From Berberis thunbergii (Eukaryota > Streptophyta > Magnoliopsida > Ranunculales > Berberidaceae), in assembly GCA_003290165.1 (NCBI GenBank), contig QNQO01000525.1, forward strand, positions 124,001 through 188,000: DNA of 64,000 nt, in the 5' to 3' direction. Within the stretch, counting starts at the first letter, position 1. Each line of letters starts with the position of its first letter. Shown one piece after another: positions 21,645 through 33,179 of this stretch. The notes under the pieces are model-generated. The model ran no database searches, was not told the DNA's origin, and saw only the letters and a list, made by a program, of their open reading frames with translations. Position numbers and translations under genes: made by a program.

Positions 21645-24124
21645 CTGGAAATAATACGTAAAAGAAAAAAAAATAGTTAACTGAGATTGAAATAAATCAG
21701 AACAGGTTCTAGAACAATTGTCGAAAATATAGGATCCATTGCAAAATATAATGACAGCTAATAGTTATTTTTCACAATTCCTTGTACACCACACCATCAT
21801 GTCAAACAAGACTTCATTTCTGAAGAATGAAGTGTGCACAAACTTCAAGTAACATAAACACTCACACAGATTTAACATTTTAACCATCTAATCTTGAGAC
21901 ATCTTCTAATTATAAATTATCATACAGATTAATGAGAATGAGAAAATACAATTAAAACATTAACGTTTTTGGTAAATTTAAGTACACGTTAGATCATGAT
22001 ATTGATTATGCACAAGCAAGTGCTGACAATGTATCCCCTTTTCGCTCCTCTATGGCAGCTACAAGCAACCGTACTTGTTCAAGTGATATTTTGAAGGACT
22101 ATTGGGCTTTGTTGAAACAAGCAATGGTAACAATGTTCCCGTCCAAGTACAAAAACACAAGATCAAAGATTTCAGAGCCCAAGACAATGGTTGGTTCAGG
22201 GATGCAAAGGAACTGATCTATTTTTGTGGAAAGTGAAGAAACATTTTGGTGTCATCTCAATGGAGGAAGAGAAAAACAAGGTTCTTTCAATTATGATGCA
22301 TCTTACCAACATGATCACACTCGATAAAATTATGTTTGACATTTTTTTCAAGCTAATACCAATTGTTCAGCACTTCAATAATTCAACAAAGCATTTTAGA
22401 CAGGAACAAAATAAGAACCACCACATGATAATTTCATAAAATCGTTTCCTATTGTAGACATAAATGAAACTATGAACAAATGAGAAATAATTATCAGCTC
22501 CAACAATTAGAAGCCCACCTCTCTTGATCAATCGCAGACCTAATCCTGGGTTGACCATCGGGGGAGTTTACTTCTTTGCTTTACGAACCCGAATCTGTCC
22601 ACTTGTCTCACAGGTGGAACTGATCCAGGTTCAAATTCATCCACCCTTTTCCTCTCCATTCTACTATCTCAATTGAACCCTTCCAGTCCAAAATCAGAGT
22701 GCTAACCAATCATTGCTGGTCTTAAACAAGGTGATCAAGCTCTGGAACACATAAAAACGTGAGTGTTAAGGTAAATTAAATCAAATTTCCACAGTAATAC
22801 TAATAACATAATAGACGTATAGAAATAGACTGTTTGAAATATAGTGAAAATCCCCCACATTTTTGAAAGATTGCTCGCCACTCGAGTATTGTAGTATCCT
22901 TCAAGTAGATCACAAATTCAAACTAACAGGTGACAATAAAAAGGCATGGTTGGCCCAAGCTTCTATAAGATCAGAATGACCTTCTAAATTGAACAAACAA
23001 GACCAGCATTTAAACAAAATAATTTTGTGAAAATCCAATACCTGTAATAGAATATGCTCTCAAAGAGTCTATAAAAGACAAAGTGTCAGCACCGTTCCTG
23101 AGAGAATTACTATGATCTCAGTGCATCAGTAAACACCCAATCTAGATATAGAAACCATTATATATTGTCTTCAAGATTTGGTCGACCTTCAATTATCTGA
23201 AACATTGAGCTGTCATCTCAGTACAGATTGGGTATAAGCCCAAAACTAAGCCAACAAGAATAGGATAGTGGATTGAAAGCAAGCACCGGAGATCGAATTG
23301 TACAATGCAATTTGACTTATATGGTGAAGATGTAAATGAAAACCCCTAAGAAAAAGTGATGATTCATTCATATGAAACCAAACAGCCATAGTACAAACAC
23401 AAACAACAAGAATTCAACAATGGCATGTAAATAAGAAGAAAAACAAACCACAATTAATGATGAAAAGAAAAAGAACAAAACTTTGATAAAACAAAAAACA
23501 ACCCAATTAAGGAATACAGAGCCAACTCAACCAAACAGACTGGTTGAGAAACTATTAACAAAAATAAAACTAAACCCACGAATTAGTTTGGACATAAAAA
23601 CAAACCCATTTCTTGCTGTGATCATTTGGTTGATTTTGTGGTTGATTAGAAAGATACCCAATGGTTGATAATGAGCATGAGTGAAAGAGAAACTAAGATT
23701 TGGAAGAATGGGCCAACCTGGGGTTCCAAGTTCCATCGCGATTACTACTAGCTGAAGGGGGTGAGATGCTTAGATGCTTCTTCTACTTGTGATTTGGACA
23801 GAGAGAGAAAGAAATCGTCTGGAAAGAAGAAACTGACAATGGAGTTCCAATTTCATGTTCTTCTTCAGTTCGGTTCTCTCAAGATCTAAAGAAGAAGAAG
23901 GAGATCTTACCTTCTCAAATTTTGTTCTTCTTCTTTTTCTTCTTTTTCTTCTTCTTCTTCTTATTCTTTTTCTTCTTCTTCTTCTCTGGTTTGAGAATCC
24001 GTGCTTGTGAAGAGGAGCTGTGGAGAGAGTGAGAACCTATTTCTCCCCAATTTTTTTCGCCAAGGCGCGAAACTACTCCCTCCAAAGCGCGAAAATATTT
24101 TCACCAAATCGCAAAAGTGTAAAT
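21645..24124. other. CACTA-1 interior, possible captured promoter/5' exon
   Basis: Most of it is unassigned. The last 400 bp looks like the 5' end of a minus-strand gene: a GAA/GAAGAAG-rich 5'UTR-like tract at 23995-23890 and a possible first exon starting ATG at 23736 (MELGTPG) with a GT donor-like site just after. If it is a promoter, it would drive transcription leftward through all the captured pieces. A second start-like frame (MVNPGLGLRLIKRGG) lies at 22558. Neither is identified. Confidence 0.3.
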
Positions 24125-24351
24125 CTTATAGCTACAGTTTTAAACCGTTGGCAAGTTTAGACACGGTTATAAACCGTTGGAAGTTATAGCCACGGTTTAA
24201 AACCGTGGCAACCCTTTTGGTGTAATTTTTTTAGCCACGGTTATAAACCATTGGCCGTTATAGCCACAGGTTTTAGCCGTGGCAAATAAACCAATGGCTT
24301 AGAGCCGTGGCCACCTCCCCATAGCTAAACAACCCTTTTGGTGTAGTGAAT

Positions 24352-25735
24352 GTGAGTGCCGAAAGCACGGGGAATACCGTAGTTTATAAAACAAATTAGA
24401 ATGGTGTTTGAGGTTGGAGGTAAAATATGATTGAGATTTGCACAAAGTTAAGAATCTAACGGATCACAAAGAGAGATGTTAGATAAATATTTTTTTAAAT
24501 TTTATGCCCCAACCAACTTTAACCATCACACATTTAAAGGCTCATATTGAGTTTGAGTGCCGAAAGCTTGGAGAATACCCTAGTATATATATATAGATGG
24601 AATCCAGGGACACACATTTATGACAAAGAAAGTTACATGCAATATAAATCGTCTAATAACATATAATCCAATGGTTTAGATTTAGGATGAGTTGTCACCT
24701 AATAACTAACTAATGGTGGAGCCGAGCCAGACAAAATTTAAAAGTCTCAACTTCTAAAAAGACAACTAGCTTGTCAAACCCCATTACCTTTCTTTTTTCG
24801 CTATTTTCTCTCAAACTATGTGATATGGTGAAAAAAAAAACTATATTACAATTCAGAGTGATGTCTTACTAATCATTGCAGACTTAGACAAATTTGAGGA
24901 TTGGAGATAAAAGATGGTTAAGATTGAAAGTTGGGAAATGTGTTGAGGGTTGAGATTTATTTTCTATAATGACATGTTTGTAAATATTAAATATGTAAAA
25001 GGGAAAATAAAATGAAAAATGTGAAAGAGTTGGTGGAATGTACATGTGCGAAGATAGAAAACATTGTGTTTTCTTTTTTTCTAAGTGAAAATTATCGTAA
25101 CTATCTACATAGTTGTCAGATTTTGGTAAACTTGATATCATTGAAATGCATTTTTGAAGATCTTTCCAACAAAATCAATATTCAATACAAATGTTAAAAT
25201 TTAAAATATATATTTTTTATTATTAAAAACGTCTAATGCATTTCACGCAGTGAGTATTTTCAAAGGAATGAAAATGACTTCTCAAGGTATATTCAAACAA
25301 AGAACTTGAATTCCAACAATACCAATGATCCATACAAGCGCTAAAAATTTAAATACATATATTATTTTTAAAAACTTTTAATGCATTTCACATCGTTAGT
25401 ATTTTTTAATATCTTTTGAAGCAATGAGAAAATCATATCAGAAAAAAATAAAAAAAAATAAGAAGAAATGAGTCGGACATCTTGATGCACACTTAAACAA
25501 AAACTTTGAACTTCACGATTTGGAGAATTCAATGTTTGGGAAAAAAACTCACACTCGGCGTTTAAAATTTTTTCCCTTAACTGATTAAAATTTTTACTTA
25601 ATCTAACCATAAAGTTTTTAGTATATTTTTTTTTACCTTAGAATAAGCTTGCAATTCAAAACTGACTGAGGGGGAAAATGGAGATGGTGGCAAGGGTGTT
25701 AGTACACGATATTTAACACAAAAAAGTATTGTGAC
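24352..25735 (+). mobile_element. Helitron array, right part
   Basis: Continuation of the left array after CACTA-1. Hairpin GTGCCGAAAGCAC plus GGGGAATACC ends near 24382 with GTAG instead of CTAG. A second 3' end, GTGCCGAAAGCTTGGAGAATACCCTAG, finishes at 24583. The 24590-25730 segment is a diverged copy of 11990-13080: both contain GGATGAGTTGTCACCTAATAA and GGTGGAGCCGAGCC. The CACTA element is thus framed by related ~1.1 kb repeats. Confidence 0.65.
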
Positions 25736-25749
25736 ATACATATGAAGGA

Positions 25750-26330
25750 ACCAAGCTTGGACCTTCTAGAATGATTCCCATTTTCGAGCTTCTCGAGGTC
25801 TACGTCAGGATGACCCTCTGTCTCCATTATTATTTGTGATAGCAACCGAGATACTCAGTAGAGATTTTGCTAGAGCATTTTATAATGATGAATTTGGGTT
25901 TTTCCATACTCCAAGAACATGTGTGCATTTTTTATACTTTTTTAATAGAAGGAAACAATCCGTCTTGGGTTGTATTAACTTTCTCAATAAGTACTACTGC
26001 TAGGCTTTAAGGGAAAAAATAAATATCGGCAAAAGTTCTTTAATGATAGAAGATAAAACAACAAGTGAAAAAAGTGGTGTTGATCAAACAATGAACTTGA
26101 TTTCGTTTTTAGGCGCCTCCTTTTAAATATTTAGGTGTCACAGTCTATCAAAGTAATTGAAGGATCATATACTTCAATGATCTAGTTATAAAGATCCAAA
26201 ATAAGGTGCAGTAATGGAAGGTCGTCTGCTCTCCCTAGGTGGTAGGTTGATTCTTATTTTCGACATGATTTATGTTCAATGCTTATTTATACCATGGAAG
26301 CGACTTGTGTGTCCGTTAAGGTTTTGGAGA
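25750..26330 (+). mobile_element. LINE reverse transcriptase remnant, 5' of CACTA-2
   Basis: The plus strand encodes FRASRGLRQDDPLSPLLFVI followed by ATEILSRDF, the classic plant L1 motif SRGLRQGDPLSP. Further on come INIGKSSLMI, a YLGVTVY block and SLGGRLILI in shifted frames, i.e. the thumb region of an L1 RT. Many frameshifts and stops make it a dead copy. It is cut at 26330 by CACTA-2. Confidence 0.8.
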
Positions 26331-26429
26331 CACTACAACAATTAAGGCATTTTTCAAGAAAAAATTTCCTTAACAAAAATCAAAATTTTGTTGGAAAAAA
26401 CTTTTAACAAGGAAAAAATTTGTTTGGGT

Positions 26430-27560
26430 TCGTGGCGGCATCCCCGTAGCTAAAGGTTTTTACCAAGGAATTACTTTTTTTGTTGGTAAAACGGTTGATA
26501 AGTCAAAGTAACACAGTTTGGTAATACTGACAACTACCGAGAAAATTCATTGGTAAAAATCAAATATTTTTACTAACAAAATGTATTGTTGCAAAAAACT
26601 ATTATTTACCTATGATTTTTTTTCTCGAAAAAAGTTTAGAATCATTAAGGAAAATTGTTGTGGGAAAATGTTACTATTTTTGTCATAGAACTTTTTGGTT
26701 TGTAAAATGCATGTATATCAACGAAAGTTGTCATAGGTACCGTTAACAATTACAAAGTGAGATCTGCAATAAAAAAAATATCTATATATTAAAATGATTC
26801 ATCATTCTCCCACAATCTACCTCTCAAACTCTAAGGATACCACACAACACTCAAGGTGGTAAGACCAACGATTCATCATTCCCCACAATCTACCTCCCAA
26901 ACTCTAAGGATACCACATACCACTCTTGGTGATAAAGACTCCACTATGGAAATTTGTATATGACGGTGTAAATTTGTTATTGGGTTTGTGACTGCATCCC
27001 CGTAGCTAAAGGTTTTTACCAAGAAATTACATTTTTTGTTGGTAAAACGGTTGATAAGTCAAAGAAACACAGTGTTGGTAATATTAACAACTATTGAGAA
27101 AATTCGTTGGTAAAAATCAAATATTTTTACTAACAAAATGTTTTGTTGCAAAAAACTTATATTTACCTATGATTTTTTTTTCTCGAAAAAAGCTTAGAAT
27201 CATTATGGAAAATTGTTGTGGTAAAATGTAACTATCTTTGTCATAGAAATTTTTCGTTGGTAAAATGCATGTATATCAACGAAAGTTGTCATAGGTACCG
27301 TTAACAATTACCAAGAAAATTATTTTCAATAAAAAAAACCATCTATATATTAAAACGATTCATCATTCTTTTACAATCTATTTCTCAAACTCTAAGGATA
27401 CCACACAACACTCTTGGTGGTATCCTTATTTTCAATAAAAAAAACCATCTATATATTAAAATGATTCATCATTCTTCCACAATCTCAAACTCTAAGGATA
27501 CCACACAACACTCTTGGTGGTAAGACCCCACTATGGAAATCTGTATATAACAGTGTAAAT
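26430..27560. repeat. Tandem duplication of the CACTA-2 left subterminal region
   Basis: GCATCCCCGTAGCTAAAGG occurs at 26438 and 26994, a period of 556 bp, with strong similarity throughout both units. Within the second unit the segment CTATATATTAAAA plus GATTCATCATTC is repeated again (about 27350 and 27450). CACTA-2 therefore carries two copies of its subterminal array on one side. Confidence 0.8.
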
Positions 27561-27570
27561 TATTTATTTA

Positions 27571-27600
27571 CTAGGGTAATACCCGTGCCATTGGCACTAC
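27571..27600 (-). mobile_element. Helitron 3' terminus (minus orientation)
   Basis: Read on the minus strand: hairpin GTGCCAATGGCAC (27597-27585), then GGGTATTACCCTAG ending at 27571, then T. This is the hairpin plus CTAG of a plant Helitron 3' end and resembles the array at 7-13 kb. The matching 5' end was not found, so the element's extent is unknown. Confidence 0.6.
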
Positions 27601-27730
27601 CTCATAGTACATTCTATCTTCACGACTCTGTTCATAAACACAACCCTCTTTGAATTTTCATGAACATGATATCTAAGCCAAAACTTATTAACATGTGTTC
27701 ATGAACACAACCCTCTTTGAATTGTTAAAG

Positions 27731-28209
27731 GGAGTTCTCTCTTATGCTACATCACAGTGTTGTTAAATCATGCACTCAAGCCTCAGCCCTAGATGCCCTA
27801 GTAAAATACAGATTCAAGAACATGGCATTGAGAAAAAAAATATTGATCAATCACTTAATAAATCAACCAACCAACACACAACCAAAAATCAAAAAACAAA
27901 AACAACCCATTACAATAAAACCCAAATTAAAGCAATGTAAACAAAGTGAAGGGGAGCTCACAGTGCAAAGGGAGTTCTGTCTTAAGCTACATCATAGTGT
28001 TGTTAAATCATGCACTCAAGCCTCAGCCCTAGATGCTTTAGTAAAATACAGATTCAAGAACATGGCATTGAGAAAAAAATATTGATCAATCACTTAATCA
28101 ATCAAGCAACCAACACACAACCAAAAATCAAAAAACAAAAACAACCCATTACAATAAAACCCAAATTAAAGCAATGTAAACAAAGTGAAGGGGAGCTCAC
28201 AGTGCAAAG
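27731..28209. repeat. Two tandem copies of a 240 bp segment
   Basis: Unit 1 is 27731-27970 and unit 2 is 27971-28209. They start GGAGTTCT(C/G)TCTTA and are nearly identical. CAGTGCAAAGG recurs at both junctions. The apparent 113- and 83-codon open frames here only reflect the duplication. Confidence 0.9.
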
Positions 28210-28437
28210 GGTTTCTTCGGAAGTGTACTGTGAAAGGCGAGCAACAAACAAAGTGCAGTAACGGTCAACACCCCCAAACTGCTTTGGATCACCAAAGGGG
28301 TCGTAGAGACCAGCTTGGATCGGGTTGCAAAGGTGATTAGAGAAGGGAGAATGCTGAAGACCACCAAACAATTCATCAAAACAACAATCAAACAAATGGG
28401 TATTTCTTAAAACAACTAAAACCCCAAAATTACTCAC

Positions 28438-28504
28438 ATTTTCACTTGCTAACTTGATGCAATTCTGAAAAAGCTCCGTAATCTGGGACTTGTCGACGCT
28501 CTTG
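28438..28504 (-). pseudogene. Condensin CAP-H exon, captured in CACTA-2
   Basis: CAP-H is the kleisin subunit of condensin I. The minus strand encodes [20 protein letters not shown] plus N, followed by a GT donor (GTGAGT at 28437). [13 protein letters not shown] is the hallmark N-terminal helix of plant CAP-H, where it precedes KINQKNTWELNLIDHL; that continuation is not present downstream. Purine-rich sequence upstream on the minus strand (28740-28510) may be its captured flank. A single exon only. Confidence 0.75.
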
Positions 28505-28839
28505 CAAGCGAAGAACTCGATCGAGATTAGATTAGATTAGAGCGGAGTGAAACCCAAGAAAGAACGAAGAGAGCGACTGAGAAAGAGATAGAGAGGGATT
28601 CATGTTGACTTTGAGAGGGATGAAGGATCTCTATGGGAGTGAGAGAGGAAGAAGAGAGCCCTGTGGAGAAGAAGAATATGGAGAAGAGTGAGACGTCGAG
28701 AATAAGAGGAAAGCATCGGGTTTCAAATAAATTCATTTAAGTTCTGCCACTTCATAATTTTGCCATGTAGGACAAACAGACTCGAAACACTGTTCATGAA
28801 CAGTAAAAACACTATCTGAATTGTAAGGAAGATTTTAAA

Positions 28840-28925
28840 GCTCAAGAGGGTTTGAACTCCTGACCTGCAGTAAAATATATTGTAATATTTACCAGTTGAG
28901 CTATTTGAATAATTGTGTTGTGTGA
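28840..28925 (-). mobile_element. tRNA-derived SINE-like head
   Basis: On the minus strand an A-box-like TAGCTCAACTGGTA (28904-28891) is followed about 30 bp later by a B-box-like GGAGTTCAAACCC (28860-28848). Spacing fits a pol III type 2 promoter. The sequence does not fold into a convincing full tRNA with CCA-ready acceptor arms, so it is read as a SINE or tRNA relic. Confidence 0.5.
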
Positions 28926-29532
28926 AACAAATTTATAGCTTATTAAATCAAATTATTACATATATAAAAAAAAAGCATTGCTACGTATATAATAGGGACC
29001 AATAGATAATATTTCGTCACTATAAATTAGTACTAAATATTTTAACGACTATAAGTTTATGTGAAATATTTACCACTTTTACAAATGAAAATAAATTCAC
29101 AATAACACCATTATAATTTGCAGCGAAATGTTAATAGCATTTCAATGCTAGATATGTTATTGAAATTGGCTATATCCCCAGTGAAATAAAACTAAATTAT
29201 TGTAAATGAAAAAAAGCCTTAAAAAGAAAAAAAAATCATGTAAAATTTTATCAATCTTTATCAATGAAAAATTGTTACCTATAATAATTAGCAATAAAGT
29301 AATATTTTATTGTTAAGGAAATGCTATTCGATTTTTCAGATGACATATTATCGTTGCTACTAATAAAAAATTTCAATGAAATAATATTTTGCCACTGTAA
29401 AGAAGTTTGGAGCTTTAAATATAAATAAATTTTGTGAAAAAAAATTCATTATAAGTAACCAAATAAATTGTTCTATCATTCTTCTATTTTCCCAAGAAAT
29501 CATTCTTCTACTAAATTTGAATAAAAAAAAGT
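28926..29532. other. CACTA-2 interior, AT-rich
   Basis: No gene. Repeated short motifs such as GCAATGAAATATTT / ACCACTATAAA suggest further subterminal-type repeats of another element. Not assignable. Confidence 0.25.
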
Positions 29533-32500
29533 GTCACTGCCCCCCCCCCTCCCCCCTGATTTTCGAGGAAACAAAAATCCTTTTATCCACGTAGGATTAG
29601 GATCATCCGCTTTCCCAAAATTCGAGACGTGAAAATTTAACAACAGAAACATTAAATAATATTACATAGACAAAAATTCTAACCGGGTAACTCTTTGAAG
29701 ATGACTACTCCATAAAAATAAACCGTCAAAGATGCCGCCCCAAAACTCTATAACCTGTGAAATGTCAAACGACTACGTTCCAAAAAGAACGTACCCAAGA
29801 AGCGTAAACTTACTTGGGTCAGCGAGGTAACTGGTATGAGTAATCTCCATCCTTATAAAATAAAATAATTTACATGATTTAACATGAAAATTTCATAAAC
29901 AAGAAAATAACACTCAAAGTCTTGTAGTTCCTCAACGAGGCAAATTTTACATACTAATCAGTTTTATCATGCTTAAAATAAAAATTTATTTTACCAACAC
30001 TTACAAAGTGAAGGATGAATATGGTAAGGCCGGCCTGCAGAAATTGTTAGTAGACTTACCATCCTGCACGAAACGGTTAGAAACAAACGGATAAAATTTT
30101 TGAGTTATTAATCCTCATAAATGCAATTTATTTTCAAACAACGATACAAATCATAGTCATATTAGGCTATTATTAAAATATAAACAAAACACATTTACTA
30201 CCTTAAGGAAGACATGTAGTTCTCATTCTAAGGTCGAATGAGTATTTAGTTTCTTCCATTAAGGCAATCATGTGCATACACAAAAATTTCACTTCTTTTC
30301 CAAAATCGCACTATCCTCTTTGTGTTGAACACACCTCACCCAAGTGTGTCTCCCTTGCTTTCGAAACCACTCAGAGTGTACATGTTCCAAGTGGGGTGTC
30401 ACATCGAGGAACATGTCATCTCACCCGAAGTTTGATCCATGACAAGCATTTCTTAAATACTATACGTACTACCGAACTCACATGGAACAGCGTACCGATA
30501 TGCAAGCAAATTTGCATACCCAAAATTAGATCACACGTATACAAGCAAGTCTGTATACTAAAATAATTTTTTCTTTTTTTTAACATTTTTTTTCGGAGTT
30601 GTGGAAAAAATCATAAAAATCAATTAAAACTCAAAACTCTTTTATGGTGACACTTTGTCAACCATAAATAAATCAACCACAATATTAACCCATTCTTTTG
30701 GGAAAACTAGCATTTTTCATAAATAAATTTTCATTACACAACAGGGATCAAACCCAATCAATACGAGGATACTTCTTAGCAAGTCAATTTGCATAACAAT
30801 CCAAACTGCACAACAAGTACTAGAGCCATAATCTTTAGTAGTTATTGCCTCCATTCGTGTATATGTAAAAAAAAAAAAAATTCGGACAATATACAAAGAG
30901 TGTTGACAATCTGGACATGAGTAATAACACATTCAACCCAAACTGCACAATTTATTCTAAATGATGCCACAAGCTAACAAGACAACAATACTAATTATGA
31001 ACCAACACACAATCATTATATTTTTCTTATACCAAAATTATTGTATCCCTACATATTTGATGTACTTGAAGAAAGCAAACATCAAGTATTCGACATTATT
31101 CTACACACATCACCACTCCATGGAAATAAATTAAACAAAAAATTCATTAATAGAATAATCGAAGTCCTTCACTCCACTACCCATTCCACATCCAAGGAAG
31201 CAATGAGGAAGATGATTGCTGCAACAATTCAAATCACACACTCCAAAGCATTCAACTATAGTTTCACTACCCAACCAGAACCTGGTCAAACCCTCTCAAA
31301 GCCTTCCGACTTCCTAATCAATTTAAATAGCCCCAACTCAGTTATAACTAACCTGGTTTTATTCGCCAAACAGGAAGGTAAATAACCCTCCAAACAATAC
31401 TAAAATGAACAAGTTGTCATAACTAGACAGTTTGACAAGTCATCACTAAAATGTACACAATTCTCACATTAGAACTCCAAATGGACTACCGTTAAAGGCT
31501 ATAGAAATTTGACACAAAGAGGGTTCCAACCATATATAGCATACCTCCTGATTATGTTTGTAACATTACAGATTTTACAAACAAAACATGTCATCTATTA
31601 GCATTCGTCAAGATTTACCTCTTGTCACTAAAACAAGTATATCTTTCCGCACAAAATTCAGATTGTGATACCGTAAAATCCTTTAGAAACTAGACTCCAA
31701 CATAAATTTTTGATATATAGCATGATACAGTGCATCCTAAAGAACCCAATCAAAACCAGCATAAAATGCACAGAATTAAGAATGATAGAATACACAAACA
31801 AATTTTAGCTCATAATTGAAAAATGTTTCCGACCTTGATTTCTCAAACTCCACTTCATCCCAAATATAATTTCAAGCTTATTAGGTATAAAAAAATCCGT
31901 ATCACTTACAAAAATTTTTCCAAGAAAAAGTATATGAAAATAAAATGGAGGAAAACTCACTAATTTCTACCAAAACTTTTCTATACATGAACTTCTAAAA
32001 TTCAATCCGTGACATTTGTTTCTACCTCGAGTGAGATATAACAGTTGGATAAACTCCAAACCAACGGTATGTTTTTCACACTTGTGTTATGAATTTATGG
32101 ATTTAATATAAAGGTATTCTGACTTTAAAATTGTCTCGATCCACTGAAAATACTAAAACTGCGCAAAACAGTATTTATTACGGGATTTAAATAAAAACTT
32201 AGTTGTAGGTTTTCTCTTTTAAGTCAACCAATTCCTATGAAAATAAAATAAAATTTTCATATTTCAGATTTATATTTGTATTAAACCCTAACATTGATCA
32301 ATTGATTAATCTAAAAAAGTATAAGAGAACGAAGAAGATTCACCGGTGTTTTATGCATTTGTTTTCTTCTTCTTGCTTCACTTCTTTTCCCTAATTCTTT
32401 ATGTAAGTTCCTCCCATTATTTTGTGTGTAAAAGAAAAAAATGAGACTATGTTTTTCCAACTCTTTTATAAAGCTCTAATTAGGGTTTCCTAATTTTATT

Positions 32501-32643
32501 TTTATTTTTGCTAAATGTACACACACTTTCTACTTATTTAATCATTAAAAATAAAACAAGTTTTACACATTATAAAATTATAATACATTATAAATTTATA
32601 AGTAAATATTATTTATATTTATGTAATTAGGTGGGTATTACAA
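29533..32643 (-). mobile_element. Gypsy-type LTR remnant (inverted), inside CACTA-2
   Basis: On the minus strand, just outside the LTR, TCTCGGGACGAGATT followed by TGTAATACCC is the usual 3' internal-end/LTR-start junction of Tekay/Del-like chromovirus elements. The LTR would run from 32643 down to ACA at 29533 (plus strand TGTCACTGCC), about 3.1 kb. No pol or gag remains beyond about 32700. The plus-strand text near 30330-30420 (ACACCTCACCCAAGTG) is of a kind common in such LTRs. Boundaries are inferred from the TGT...ACA ends. Confidence 0.5.
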
Positions 32644-33179
32644 TAAACACACTTCAAAAAAATCTCGTCCCGAGATTCGAAAGGTAAGAAAGCAATGTGA
32701 TTTAAAAACAAATACAAATTGGCAAAAGAAATAAGATTTAAAAAAAATATACATTTTCAGATTAGAAGTTATTCAAATCCTATACTTATACAAAGTCATA
32801 TATCAAACATGCATAGATATGAGGTTGTTACCTGCGTATATATAATATTTTAATTATAATACAAAATAATAAATTGAAACACTTTATATACAAACATATT
32901 TATAAGAACAGTGAAAAAGTACAGGTATTACAAAAAGTTTTGTAAAAAGTATCATAATGTTTTTCTATCCGAAAGCATGAGTGTTGGTCGATAGTTGATT
33001 ATCATCACTCAAGCTTGTTTAAAAAAATTCAATTGAGTGTTTTTACAAGAGACTTTTTGCCTAGCATGTAAAACGTATGCCTCTGAAGCATTAATATTCT
33101 ATTTTTTATCTTCATAAAAACTTTAATTTAGTATAATTAGTAGTTAGAACTTAAAGCCCCCAATCAAACAACATTACTA

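Larger units (their letters stand above)
13271..24348. mobile_element. CACTA-1: gene-capturing (Pack-CACTA) transposon, 11,078 bp
   Basis: It starts CACTACACCAAA and ends TTTTGGTGTAGTG, a 13-bp-class CACTA inverted repeat. The 3-bp target duplication AAT sits at 13268-13270 and 24349-24351. Both ends carry dense subterminal repeats of the type GCCACGGTTTTAAGCCGTGGC, often themselves palindromic: 13290-13590 on the left, 24125-24325 on the right. No transposase is visible, so the element is non-autonomous. The interior consists of pieces of unrelated host genes, still with introns and all on the minus strand: citrate synthase, SCY1-like, HMG-CoA synthase, HDS, a DRB protein and kinesin-5. It landed inside the Helitron array: removing it and one AAT joins TTTAGATTGAAT to GTGAGTGCCGAAAGCAC, as in other units. 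Confidence 0.93.

Noticed and set aside
27744..28261. 113- and 83-codon open frames with repeated ends
   Set aside because: Created by the 240 bp tandem duplication; Lys/Gln/Asn-rich low-complexity, no family.
29533..32643. Complete LTR retrotransposon
   Set aside because: Only one LTR-like stretch and a short internal end are seen; no gag-pol or second LTR.
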